Assembly: GCF_021728415.1 (NCBI RefSeq) | Contig: NZ_JAKKDV010000004.1 | Coordinates: 1-64,000 of the forward strand | Source: Flaviramulus multivorans | GTDB lineage: Bacteria; Bacteroidota; Bacteroidia; Flavobacteriales; Flavobacteriaceae | Reading direction: 5' to 3' | DNA: 64,000 nucleotides | In this document: positions 1 to 8,723 of the stretch, piece by piece | Position numbering within the stretch: position 1 is the stretch's first letter | Layout of the letters: every line of letters starts with the position of its first letter | The notes under the pieces: generated by a model | The model's database searches: none | What the model saw: only the letters and a program-made list of their open reading frames with translations | Told to the model about the DNA's origin: nothing | Program-made: the position numbers and the translations under genes

Positions 1-100
1 GCCGGTCGTCGGCGGTGCAAGCACCCCGTTACCCCTCGACTTGCATGTGTTAGGCCTGCCGCTAGCGTTCATCCTGAGCCAGGATCAAACTCTTCATCGT
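1..100 (-). rRNA. rrs: 16S ribosomal RNA, 5' end only
   Basis: The complement reads the universal 16S 5' region: AGAGTTTGATCCTGGCTCAG begins at position 93, followed by the GGATGAACGCTAGCGGCAGG conserved block and the V1 hairpin. Aligning to the E. coli numbering puts nucleotide 1 near position 100. The gene runs off the left edge of the window, so only about the first 100 nt are present. The GAACGCTAGCGGCAGGC wording is typical of Bacteroidota. Confidence 0.97.
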
Positions 101-291
101 TAAATTATTTGTGCTATACATATATAAAACATGTTAGCTACTTTAACAACTAATCAGAATCTCTAGTACTCAAAATGGTCTATTCTCTTTGTTGATTTAA
201 ATCGTTTCCAATTCAAATCTTACGCTGTCAATTCAATATGTTTATGAACTTTTTTTATCTTTTACTAGCTCGTTTCCTTGCTAAGCGGGTG
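101..291 (-). other. 16S rRNA leader region
   Basis: Stretch between the downstream rrn promoter and the mature 16S 5' end. It carries no open reading frame of note and is expected to hold the anti-termination and RNase III processing sequences of the pre-rRNA leader. I did not identify individual boxes with confidence. Confidence 0.6.
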
Positions 292-322
292 CAAATATAA
301 AACCCTTTTTTTAACCCCACAA
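292..322 (-). promoter_or_regulatory. rrn promoter, downstream copy (P2)
   Basis: On the minus strand TTG (322-320), a 20-bp spacer, then TATATTTG (299-292). This fits the Bacteroidota sigma consensus TTG-N19..21-TAnnTTTG exactly. It is followed by GCACCCGC, a block repeated after the upstream promoter. Confidence 0.88.
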
Positions 323-429
323 TACTTTTTCAATCTTTTTTAGAAAAACTTTTTTTACCCCTTCTAAAAAAATATCCAACCGTGGAAATGAACTTTTACA
401 CAAACAGTACTTAACCGTTTTTGCGGGTG

Positions 430-459
430 CAAACATAATACCTATTTTTAAATTTACAA
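430..459 (-). promoter_or_regulatory. rrn promoter, upstream copy (P1)
   Basis: On the minus strand TTG (459-457), a 19-bp spacer, then TATGTTTG (437-430), again followed by GCACCCGC. It is a near copy of the promoter about 138 bp downstream, so the rRNA operon has tandem promoters. Confidence 0.87.
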
Positions 460-645
460 TGCCTTTTTAAACCTTTTTTTTAGATTTTTTTTTGAGTTGC
501 TTTTTGTGCTTTATTTTCAACAACTTACGATTGAAAAATATTTTGAGGTTACATTAATTTATCGCTGCATTAAGGATTGAACGACCTGTTTGAACTCTTT
601 TAAGCGTTTGAAAAACGTTTAATAAAGTGAGTAGTGAAAGCCTTG

Positions 646-666
646 TGGTTTATTTTTTTTAAACCA
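646..666. repeat. 7-bp inverted repeat with T7 loop
   Basis: TGGTTTA, T7, TAAACCA, a perfect 7-bp stem just downstream of the porin stop codon. There is no T-tract after the stem on the minus strand, so it is not a classical terminator, but it is the only structure between the porin gene and the rrn promoters. The remaining sequence from 460 to 645 is AT-rich and shows nothing else I can support. Confidence 0.4.
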
Positions 667-681
667 AATGCCCTAGAAATT

Positions 682-2649
682 TTATAAAAAGAAATTCCAA
701 ACAACACCAAAACGTACTGTAAAATCGCGGTAAGGATAGTTTGGTGCCGAGTAATAGTTGTAACCTGTGAAAGCTGAATTGAAATGTTCGGCTTTTAAAT
801 AGATACGTGTTTGACGAATTTTTGCATTGATGAAAAAATCTAAACGCGGAAAACTGCCAAATTCTCTTTCGTTTTGAACATAAAATTCTGCTAAGACTGG
901 ACTATAATCGTTCATATAGTATTGTGTGAAGTAATTGAGAGTTACTCCCGTTTGCAAGTACATAGCCTTTTTAAATAGATGGCTAGAGAAATATAATGTG
1001 TTTCGGGTGGTAAGTTCCGGAACATTTAGAACATTATTTTCGTCTTGTACGTTTTGATATAATATGGTATTGTTCAACGCAAACTTACCAAACTTTATTT
1101 CGTTTTCTAGCTTTACTCTGAGATACGTTATTGAATTATTGTTTTGGAATGGTTTTACTTGATTGGTGTTTTCGTCTTGTTTAAAATATACGTAATCGTT
1201 TATAGTGTTAAGGTCTACAGAAACATTTAACAATTGTTTATATTTTAAATTAAATGCCAATTGCTGGGTTTCGATATTGTTGAAACTATTTTGCCAATTA
1301 TAATTTATATAATCGCTTTGGTATAATAATGTGTTATAATTTGGTGCCCGTGAACTATGGTTTAAGGAAGCTGAAGCTGCAATATCTTCATTTAATTTAA
1401 AAGTAGCTTTTGCTTTTATGTAGTTACCATCAAAATCTCCAGATATATTCAAGCCCATTTCACCTTGCAAATCGAAACCTTTATATTGTTTTTGGTATTT
1501 ACCTCCTGCAGAAAAAACATCGCCTTTTAATCTATTGGTAATGGTGTTTCCATTTAAAACAACCAACTTATCATAACCATAATTATAATTGGTGTTACTA
1601 ATGTTGAATTGTAAATTACCAATAATATTGTTGCTATAGTTTAATTGGACTTGGTTATAAAAATTCTCTAACGTAGCACGGTCTTTTAATCCGATTGTTT
1701 TAAAAGCATCACCAAAAAAACTTGTATTTGCTGTAGTTTGGTCGTATTGAAAGTATTTATCTTCAAACGAAATAATATGGCCGATACTTAGCTTATTGTT
1801 TGATAAAGAATCTTTTTCTCGAATAATTTTATAGTTATGTTCTAAATGGAAACGTTTACCACGAAGTATACTTTCGGCGTTTTCAAAGTTGACTTCAAAT
1901 ATTGAGCGATCTATAAATTCGGGATCGCCAGTTTCAAACTCATCAATATTATCGTCAATAATTCCTCCATTTTCCTGATTTAGTAAATCTTGAGTTACTA
2001 TATGACCACGAACATTATATCGGTTATTTTTGGTTCTATAATTAGTGGTAAATCTAAAATTACCTGTACTTGTTAATACATGTTGATACTTACCTAATGA
2101 TCTTAAGCCTTTGTAAGCAATTGAGAAATTAAATTGTGGTGATGTATTTACCGAGAAAAATGAATCGGCCAATTGCCCTTGCTCGAATGCTGTTTTAAAC
2201 ATAAGTTCTGTTAAAGGTGTTGGAACGCGGTAATAATTTATATCTTCAATTTCCATATAATTGAAGTGTCTTGCACGTGCGCCAAACCCTGGCATTAGGC
2301 TCGTGTTTTCAAAATTATAAGTTAAACTATTATAGGTTTGACCCAAGTTAGAAAATGGCATAAGCCCGAAGTTATCTTTCCTTAGATAATTAAACTTATA
2401 TTCTTTTTGGATAGTTAAAGTGGTATCAACAAAAGTTGTATCGTTTTTATGAGAAATAATTAAATAGTCTTGAATTTTCGTTTCAAGCTTTTTGTTGCTT
2501 TTGGAACCAAATCTGCTTGACGACCCTCTACTAATTGTATCTTGAGGATCTAACCTCTCTCTTGACGCTCCGGAAGATCCTAGCTTTCTTTGGGCATTCA
2601 ACCCATTGCAAAGCAATACAAAAAGTAAAACGAAGATTAATTTATTCAT
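682..2649 (-). CDS. putative porin, large outer-membrane beta-barrel
   Basis: About 655 residues. The start at 2649 (MNKLIFVLLFVLLCNG) gives a standard Sec signal peptide ending near NAQ; an upstream in-frame start at 2670 only adds seven polar residues. The mature protein has a short basic, Ser-rich N-terminus and then alternating aromatic/polar strands typical of an outer-membrane barrel, ending in ...VVWNFFL with a C-terminal hydrophobic residue. It resembles the Bacteroidota putative porin family (the PF14121 type), often found beside rnhB in flavobacteria. The substrate is unknown. It is divergent from rnhB, and its 3' end faces the upstream promoters of the rRNA operon. Confidence 0.75.
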   Translation of the reverse strand: MNKLIFVLLFVLLCNGLNAQRKLGSSGASRERLDPQDTISRGSSSRFGSKSNKKLETKIQDYLIISHKNDTTFVDTTLTIQKEYKFNYLRKDNFGLMPFSNLGQTYNSLTYNFENTSLMPGFGARARHFNYMEIEDINYYRVPTPLTELMFKTAFEQGQLADSFFSVNTSPQFNFSIAYKGLRSLGKYQHVLTSTGNFRFTTNYRTKNNRYNVRGHIVTQDLLNQENGGIIDDNIDEFETGDPEFIDRSIFEVNFENAESILRGKRFHLEHNYKIIREKDSLSNNKLSIGHIISFEDKYFQYDQTTANTSFFGDAFKTIGLKDRATLENFYNQVQLNYSNNIIGNLQFNISNTNYNYGYDKLVVLNGNTITNRLKGDVFSAGGKYQKQYKGFDLQGEMGLNISGDFDGNYIKAKATFKLNEDIAASASLNHSSRAPNYNTLLYQSDYINYNWQNSFNNIETQQLAFNLKYKQLLNVSVDLNTINDYVYFKQDENTNQVKPFQNNNSITYLRVKLENEIKFGKFALNNTILYQNVQDENNVLNVPELTTRNTLYFSSHLFKKAMYLQTGVTLNYFTQYYMNDYSPVLAEFYVQNEREFGSFPRLDFFINAKIRQTRIYLKAEHFNSAFTGYNYYSAPNYPYRDFTVRFGVVWNFFL

Positions 2650-2795
2650 AAATGCAAATTTCCGAGGCAAAAGTAATTATTTGAACGTAAAGTGTTAGCA
2701 AATATTTTAAATAAAGAAGTTATGTTCTCTTGGTGTTTTAAATAAATACTTAACATAACTAAAACAATTATTAAGTTTATCAATATTTTCGCTTT

Positions 2796-3395
2796 ATGTT
2801 ATTGCAAAAACATTCAAAATTTAATATCGAGTGTGGAACCGACGAAGCTGGTCGGGGTTGTTTAGCTGGACCTGTGACAGCTGCGGCTGTAATTTTGCCA
2901 GAAAATTTTAAAAATTTGATTTTAAACGACTCCAAACAACTTAGCGAAAATAAAAGAGATTCATTAAAACCTATTATTGAATCTCAAGCTTTAGATTTTG
3001 GCGTTGCCCACGTATTTCAAGATGAGATTGACTGTATTAATATACTTAATGCTTCTATTTTGGCCATGCACAAATCTATTGCACAATTAACACCGAACCC
3101 AGAATTTATAATTGTTGATGGTAATAAATTTAAACCGTTTAAAAATATTCCTTTTGAAACCATTATTAAAGGTGACGGTAAGTATTTAAGTATTGCTGCT
3201 GCATCTATTTTAGCTAAAACACATCGAGACATCTATATGAATATGATTCATGAAGAATTCCCTGTATATAATTGGAAACAGAACAAAGGTTACCCAACTA
3301 AAGAACACCGTGAAGCCATAAAAAAATATGGTATAACAAAATACCACAGAAAATCGTTTAGATTATTACCAGAACAACTTAGGTTAGATTTATAA
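2796..3395 (+). CDS. rnhB: ribonuclease HII
   Basis: 199 residues, the normal length. It cleaves the RNA strand of RNA-DNA hybrids and excises misincorporated ribonucleotides in the cytoplasm. The DEAGRG motif (Asp16, Glu17) supplies the first metal ligands; [10 protein letters not shown] follows, and IIVDGN holds Asp108. The C-terminal HREAIKKYG and YHRKSF blocks are conserved in the family. The ATG at 2796 is the first good start. The 31-bp gap to the lipoprotein gene downstream contains a flavobacterial -7 box. Confidence 0.97.
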   Translation: MLLQKHSKFNIECGTDEAGRGCLAGPVTAAAVILPENFKNLILNDSKQLSENKRDSLKPIIESQALDFGVAHVFQDEIDCINILNASILAMHKSIAQLTPNPEFIIVDGNKFKPFKNIPFETIIKGDGKYLSIAAASILAKTHRDIYMNMIHEEFPVYNWKQNKGYPTKEHREAIKKYGITKYHRKSFRLLPEQLRLDL

Positions 3396-3400
3396 GTTTT

Positions 3401-3408
3401 TATATTTG
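3401..3408 (+). promoter_or_regulatory. -7 box upstream of the lipoprotein gene
   Basis: TATATTTG matches TAnnTTTG exactly and sits 19 nt before the ATG at 3427. No clear TTG is present at the -33 position, which would lie inside the end of rnhB. Confidence 0.55.
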
Positions 3409-3426
3409 TAAAAATTAATTCATTTT

Positions 3427-5859
3427 ATGAGATTACTTTATTTTGCCCTCATCACTCTACTTTTTTTTAGCTGTAATTCTACTGAAACAAATCGTTCTAA
3501 GCTTATAGACTTTGTTCCTGAAAATACTTCAGCAATTATAAAGTCTAATAACATTGAAGGATTAAAAAGCAGCATTAACAACAGTGATTTTTTACAAAAA
3601 ATATCAAATACGAATTCTTATAAAAGTTTAGAAGACAAACTTGAAAATTTAACTTATTTAAATCCTGCGAGTGATATTCTTATTTGTTTTTCGAAAGATA
3701 TAAACGATAGTTTGCAATACTCTATAATCACAAAAAACCACCAAGGTTTGTTTATAACAGATTCGTTACCTAATTATATTGAAGAATCTCTTAAATATAA
3801 AAACAAAACCATTACTAAATCTACCATTAACAAAAGTACTTTTTACAGTACAGTACTGGATAGTACTTTTTTTGCTTCGTCATCAAAAGATGTTGTTGAT
3901 GGCATTTTTAATAATTCGGAATTGGATTTTGAGTTAGAAAAAATATACAGCACTATTAACGATGACAAAACATTTTCAATCATATTAAAGCCCAATAACC
4001 CTTTTGCAAAATCATTTTTCATTGCAGATTCACTTACCTTAAACACTTTTACCGAATATATTGCTGCCGATGTAGATATTAGTCAAAATAGTATTATTGT
4101 AAATGGCGTAACAAAAGCTAGCGACAGTACAAAAAGCCTCATTAATATTTTTAAAAATACGGTCCCTCAAGAAAATCAAATTCAAAATATTACCCCGTCA
4201 AACAGTGATGGATTTTTAAGTTTTACTTTTGATGATTTTAAAACCTTTGAAGGTAATTTAGGAAAGTTTCAAAAGAAAGATACTATATTAAATGCATCAA
4301 CACTTTTTAATGATGTAATTGAAGTTGGTGTGATTTACGAAGATGAAAACAGGGCTATCGCTTTAAATTCAATTGATATTATAGCTACTAAAGACGCTCT
4401 TATTGGCGAACAATCTAAAATTGATTCGTATCGTGAAATCGATATTTATAGTTTTAGTAATTCTAATTTATTTAAGGACACTTTTTATCCGTTAATTACC
4501 TTCGATAAAGCAACTATGTATTGCGTGCTTGACAACTTTTTTGTGTTTTGTAATGATAATGAAATGCTTCAAAATATTATTGCCAACTATCAAAACGAAA
4601 CAACGCTAGGTAATAAAGACTATTTTGAAAATATAAAAAATCAGTTGAGTGATGCCTCCTCATTAATACAGGTAACAAATGCTTCAACTCTAAGTACGGT
4701 AATAAATAAAAACCTAGATTCTGATAACAATCTAAAACTTAGTGACTATAATACATCGGCTATTCAGTTCGTTTATGATGTGAATTTTGCCCATGTGAAT
4801 GCCGTAATAAAAAAGAACGCATCCAGAACGTCATTAAATTCAGTTTCGGAAGTCTTAAATATTAAACTTGATAAAGATCTTTTAAATAATCCGCAATTTG
4901 TAAAAAACCATATCACCAATGAAAAGGAAATTGTTGTTCAGGATATTAATAACAACCTTTATTTAATTTCTAATACAGGAAAAATTCTTTGGAAAAAAAC
5001 ATTGCAAGGTCCAGTTTTAGGAAACATTGAACAAATAGATATTTATAAAAATGGTAGGTTACAATTGGCTTTTGCAACGCCTAATCGCATTTATGTTATT
5101 GACAAAAACGGTAATGATGTAGCTCCTTTTCCAGCCAGATTTAACGATGACATTACGCAACCGCTTTCTGTTTTTGATTATGATAAAAACAAAAACTATC
5201 GCCTTTTAGTTACACAAGGGAAAAATGTATTAATGTATAATGTCAAGGCACAAATTGTAAACGGTTTTACTTTTAAATCTGCTAATAATAATATCATTTG
5301 CCAACCCAAACATTTTAGAATTGGAAGTAAAGATTATATTACTTTTAAAACAGAAAATAAGCTATACATTTTAGATAGAACTGGAAGAACAAGAGTTAGC
5401 CCTAAAACACAAAGCACCTATTCAAGTCAACCTATTTTCTTGTATAATAATGCCTTTACAACTACTAGCTCAGGAGGTGATTTAATTATGGTTGATAGTA
5501 AGGGCAATGTGTCGTCAAGGAATCTCAATCTTTCTGAAAAACACTTTATTGATACAAGCAGTAAAACGCTAGTTACTTTAACCGAAAATCAATTATCAAT
5601 AAAAAATAGAACCAATGAATTAGATTTTGGTGATTATACCAGCTGTAAACTTTTCTATATAAATGACAAAATTTACGTTACTGTTACTGATTTGCAGTCG
5701 CATAAAGTTTACCTTTTTGATAGTCAATCCAAACCAATACCTAACTTTCCTGTTTATGGAAATTCTACTATAGATCTTGATAATATTGATCGAGATAACA
5801 AATTAGAATTTGTAACAAAGGGTGAAAGTAATTCTGTTATTCTATATCAAATTAATTAG
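3427..5859 (+). CDS. large flavobacterial lipoprotein of unknown function
   Basis: 810 residues. A lipobox (LLFFSC, Cys16) marks a membrane-anchored lipoprotein. Residues about 20-480 look like repeated mixed alpha/beta modules with no motif I can name. Residues about 500-810 read as a beta-propeller-like or PQQ-like region with repeated strands such as NLYLISNTGKILWKKTLQG and RIYVIDKNGNDVAPFP. Conserved flavobacterial lipoproteins of this size sit after rnhB. I do not assign a function; a periplasmic or surface scaffold is a guess. Confidence 0.7.
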   Translation: MRLLYFALITLLFFSCNSTETNRSKLIDFVPENTSAIIKSNNIEGLKSSINNSDFLQKISNTNSYKSLEDKLENLTYLNPASDILICFSKDINDSLQYSIITKNHQGLFITDSLPNYIEESLKYKNKTITKSTINKSTFYSTVLDSTFFASSSKDVVDGIFNNSELDFELEKIYSTINDDKTFSIILKPNNPFAKSFFIADSLTLNTFTEYIAADVDISQNSIIVNGVTKASDSTKSLINIFKNTVPQENQIQNITPSNSDGFLSFTFDDFKTFEGNLGKFQKKDTILNASTLFNDVIEVGVIYEDENRAIALNSIDIIATKDALIGEQSKIDSYREIDIYSFSNSNLFKDTFYPLITFDKATMYCVLDNFFVFCNDNEMLQNIIANYQNETTLGNKDYFENIKNQLSDASSLIQVTNASTLSTVINKNLDSDNNLKLSDYNTSAIQFVYDVNFAHVNAVIKKNASRTSLNSVSEVLNIKLDKDLLNNPQFVKNHITNEKEIVVQDINNNLYLISNTGKILWKKTLQGPVLGNIEQIDIYKNGRLQLAFATPNRIYVIDKNGNDVAPFPARFNDDITQPLSVFDYDKNKNYRLLVTQGKNVLMYNVKAQIVNGFTFKSANNNIICQPKHFRIGSKDYITFKTENKLYILDRTGRTRVSPKTQSTYSSQPIFLYNNAFTTTSSGGDLIMVDSKGNVSSRNLNLSEKHFIDTSSKTLVTLTENQLSIKNRTNELDFGDYTSCKLFYINDKIYVTVTDLQSHKVYLFDSQSKPIPNFPVYGNSTIDLDNIDRDNKLEFVTKGESNSVILYQIN

Positions 5860-5897
5860 TTACTAATAACTCTGTTAGTATTTTTTCTCAAGCTTTT

Positions 5898-5927
5898 TTG
5901 TTTGTAAAAAACTAATCTCTATATTTA
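5898..5927 (+). promoter_or_regulatory. promoter of the OmpA-family gene
   Basis: TTG at 5898-5900, a 19-bp spacer and TATATTTA at 5920-5927 (one mismatch to TAnnTTTG), 26 nt before the ATG at 5954. Confidence 0.65.
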
Positions 5928-5953
5928 GGCAGCTATTAATCAAATAATTACAA

Positions 5954-7498
5954 ATGAAATTTCCTAAAAATGCATTAAGCATCCTAACTTTTTGGATGGT
6001 TACCTTAATGTTTATTCAGGTTGCAGAAGCGCAAACTAAGCGCTTAAAAAGACCTAATAGTTCAGTAGGTATTAGCAGCGTTGATAATTTTGTGAAAAAT
6101 TCCTTCGACATATATGATAAAGTATATAAATACGATGGTTATGCTGCTGCAGGAACACCCCTTGATGATGACGATATTGATGTGCTAGAAGATGCTCTTA
6201 ATGATTTGGATGCTTTAAGCAATAGTGCACCTAATATTTTAAGCGATTTAGATGGCACAAGTGTTTTAAAGAAAGGGAAAGCAACATTGCAAATGAATAA
6301 AGCAAAAAAAGCTTTAAGCTATAGCATTACAACTGCTAAGGAATTATTACTAGGACAACGAGAATATGACAAAGACGATGAGGGTTCTGAAACTGCAACA
6401 GGAGAAAGTAATGAAACTTCTGACAACCCATCTCAAGAAGGAAATGTGTCTGAAGATATAGAAGATGAAAATATATCTGACAATCTAGAAGTTTATAGCA
6501 AATTCGATTATGTTCCTGGAGATAAGCTTATTTACTTTGATGATTTTTCTCAAGACTTCGTTGGCGATTTTCCAAGTAAATGGAACACTAACGGATCTGG
6601 TGAGGTAGTTAGATTGAGTAAAGCTGAGGGCAACTGGTTTCAAATGAAATCTGGCTATAACATTATGTATATTCCTTTAATCCCCAATAAATTACCAGAA
6701 GAATATACCATCGAATTTGATTTATTTACTGAAGGTCTTGACAACAGGACATCTTCAAATGCCCTTTTATTAGTTACATTCGATGATAACAATGGCTTTA
6801 AAAAAGGAAGAGATTATGCCTATGCTGCCATTCCTTTTGGTCAATACGGGGCATTTGGTATAAGAGTTAGAAACACCAACCCAACTAATTCTAGAATCAA
6901 TAACACAATTACTGCAGATATTCGAAAAGCCGTACTTAATAATCCGCACATCTCTTTGGCTGTTAATAAACAGCGGTTTAGACTTTGGGTAAACGAAATA
7001 AAATATATCGATATTCCTCAGTTTATTTATAGTCCTGAAAAAATTGGTTTCTTAAAGTTTAATCTTGAAGGTCTTCGTGACGGCGTAGACAAGGTATTTA
7101 TTGGTAACATTAAAATTGCCGAAGGTGGTGTAGATTTACGGCGAAAACTCATGTCTGAAGGTAGAATTTCCACCAATGGGATTTTGTTCGATTCAGGTTC
7201 GGCTAATATTAAACCTCAATCATACGGTATTATTCGTCAGATTTCTCAAGTATTATTGCAAGATGAGAGTATTAACCTCAATATTGTGGGTCATACCGAT
7301 TCAGATGGAACTGAAGATGACAATTTAAAACTTTCAAAAGCAAGAGCAGATGCTGTAAAACAAGCATTAATTAATATTTACAATATTTCTGGCAACAGAT
7401 TACAAACTGATGGTAAAGGTGAAAGCACACCTGTTGCCGATAACTCAACAAGCAATGGTAAAGCCCAAAACAGACGTGTAGAATTTATTAAAATATAA
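5954..7498 (+). CDS. OmpA-family outer-membrane/peptidoglycan-binding protein
   Basis: 514 residues. A signal peptide ends near VAEA-Q (about residue 27). An N-terminal helical region is followed by a very acidic low-complexity linker (about 137-183), then a jelly-roll or laminin-G-like beta domain (about 190-390), then a C-terminal OmpA peptidoglycan-binding domain (about 405-514). The last is recognised by ILFDSGSANIKPQSYG, VGHTDSDGTEDDNLKLSKARA and the terminal NRRVEFIKI. It should tether the outer membrane to the cell wall. A consensus promoter precedes it and a strong terminator follows. Confidence 0.85.
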   Translation: MKFPKNALSILTFWMVTLMFIQVAEAQTKRLKRPNSSVGISSVDNFVKNSFDIYDKVYKYDGYAAAGTPLDDDDIDVLEDALNDLDALSNSAPNILSDLDGTSVLKKGKATLQMNKAKKALSYSITTAKELLLGQREYDKDDEGSETATGESNETSDNPSQEGNVSEDIEDENISDNLEVYSKFDYVPGDKLIYFDDFSQDFVGDFPSKWNTNGSGEVVRLSKAEGNWFQMKSGYNIMYIPLIPNKLPEEYTIEFDLFTEGLDNRTSSNALLLVTFDDNNGFKKGRDYAYAAIPFGQYGAFGIRVRNTNPTNSRINNTITADIRKAVLNNPHISLAVNKQRFRLWVNEIKYIDIPQFIYSPEKIGFLKFNLEGLRDGVDKVFIGNIKIAEGGVDLRRKLMSEGRISTNGILFDSGSANIKPQSYGIIRQISQVLLQDESINLNIVGHTDSDGTEDDNLKLSKARADAVKQALINIYNISGNRLQTDGKGESTPVADNSTSNGKAQNRRVEFIKI

Positions 7499-7531
7499 CG
7501 ACAACCAAGTCGCAAGTCCTCGAATCTTATG

Positions 7532-7569
7532 GAACGTCAAAGTGTAATGCTTTGGCGTTCTTTTTTTTT
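7532..7569 (+). terminator. rho-independent terminator after the OmpA gene
   Basis: GAACGTCAAAG (7532-7542) pairs with CTTTGGCGTTC (7550-7560), an 11-bp stem with one G-T pair, followed by nine T residues. Confidence 0.9.
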
Positions 7570-7619
7570 ATGGGTTTCTCTATCTAAATTAGTACTATTG
7601 CAGTATTAAAAAACAACAG

Positions 7620-8669
7620 ATGATTTCACGTAAAAATGCCTCTATTTCAAAATTCATTATTCATAAAGTTGGAAACAAGTTTAACGATACTAAAAATGCG
7701 TTCTCTTCAAAATTAGTGGATTTTGATGAAGCCAGTTATGACCTTATGCTGCCTTTTTTGCTACGCTCTTTTAGTAGTGTAGTACAAAGCTACCGGTTTA
7801 ATCATCATGCCAATATCTCGTTAAATGAAATTAATAGTTACAGTACTCAAATTTTTAATGATGATGATGCATTTGTTGAAGTTTCAAAACATATAGTAAC
7901 TCATCTTTATGAACAATCAAACTCTGCCAATATTAAAACAGGCGATGTTTTAGTAGTTATGTTTGAAGGTGTTGAGTTTAGAGATATAACAACGAACGCA
8001 CTAGGGATTTTTAAAATTGAAAATAAGGTTAATTTTTTTCAAACCTTTTTAGAAAATAACAGTTATGATGTATTGGTACAAAAAGGAATCAGTTCTAAAA
8101 AAGTAGACAAAGGCTGTTTAATTTTAAACCAAAGTGATACCGAAGGGAATATTATTTTTAGTATTGATAATAACAGCTATGATACACAATATTGGATTAA
8201 TCATTTCTTAAATATTAAATATGCTGATGACGCCAATAATCATACACAACAATATATTGAACTTTGTAAAGACTTTTCTACCGAAATTTTAAAAACTAGT
8301 TATGGCACCCAAGAACAAAACACATTTTTAGCAAAAACGATTGATTTTTTTAAAGAAAATGAAATAGTTAATGTTGAGCGATTTAAGGAAGAGCTGTTTG
8401 AAGATGAAAAACAGATTAGGGAGTTTGAAGATTATAAGAAAGAATTTGAAGGTGAAAAAAATATAGTCCTCAGAAACCAGTTTGATGTTGCAGAAGCTGT
8501 TGTTAATAAAGAAAAGAAAAAGATTAAAACCGATATTAAATTAGATACTCATATACAAATAAAGCTCGATATTGATGCTCCTGATGCCTCAGCTGAATAT
8601 TTAGAACGCGGATATGACGACGAGAAAAAAATGCACTTTTACAAGGTGTTTTTTAATGCAGAAAGCTAA
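7620..8669 (+). CDS. nucleoid-associated protein, NdpA/YejK family
   Basis: 349 residues, close to the family's 335-350. The opening residues (HKVGNKFNDTKNAF), the DLMLPFLLRSF segment and the late acidic/basic region (DIKLDTHIQIKLDI) match the 37-kDa nucleoid-associated protein family, a DNA-binding protein of the nucleoid with no known enzymatic activity. It is transcribed alone between two terminators. The role in flavobacteria is untested. Confidence 0.85.
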   Translation: MISRKNASISKFIIHKVGNKFNDTKNAFSSKLVDFDEASYDLMLPFLLRSFSSVVQSYRFNHHANISLNEINSYSTQIFNDDDAFVEVSKHIVTHLYEQSNSANIKTGDVLVVMFEGVEFRDITTNALGIFKIENKVNFFQTFLENNSYDVLVQKGISSKKVDKGCLILNQSDTEGNIIFSIDNNSYDTQYWINHFLNIKYADDANNHTQQYIELCKDFSTEILKTSYGTQEQNTFLAKTIDFFKENEIVNVERFKEELFEDEKQIREFEDYKKEFEGEKNIVLRNQFDVAEAVVNKEKKKIKTDIKLDTHIQIKLDIDAPDASAEYLERGYDDEKKMHFYKVFFNAES

Positions 8670-8707
8670 TTTGAGTAAAATATCAAATTAGCTTTCTTTA
8701 TTTTTTA
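8661..8707 (+). terminator. terminator overlapping the NdpA-like stop codon
   Basis: GAAAGCTAATTTGA (8661-8674) pairs perfectly with TCAAATTAGCTTTC (8683-8696), a 14-bp stem that includes the stop codon, followed by a T-rich tract. It separates two convergent genes. Confidence 0.88.
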
Positions 8708-8723
8708 ATTAGAACAATAATGT

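Noticed and set aside
646-666. Terminator for the putative porin gene
   Set aside because: The stem is present but no T-tract follows on the minus strand; kept only as an inverted repeat.
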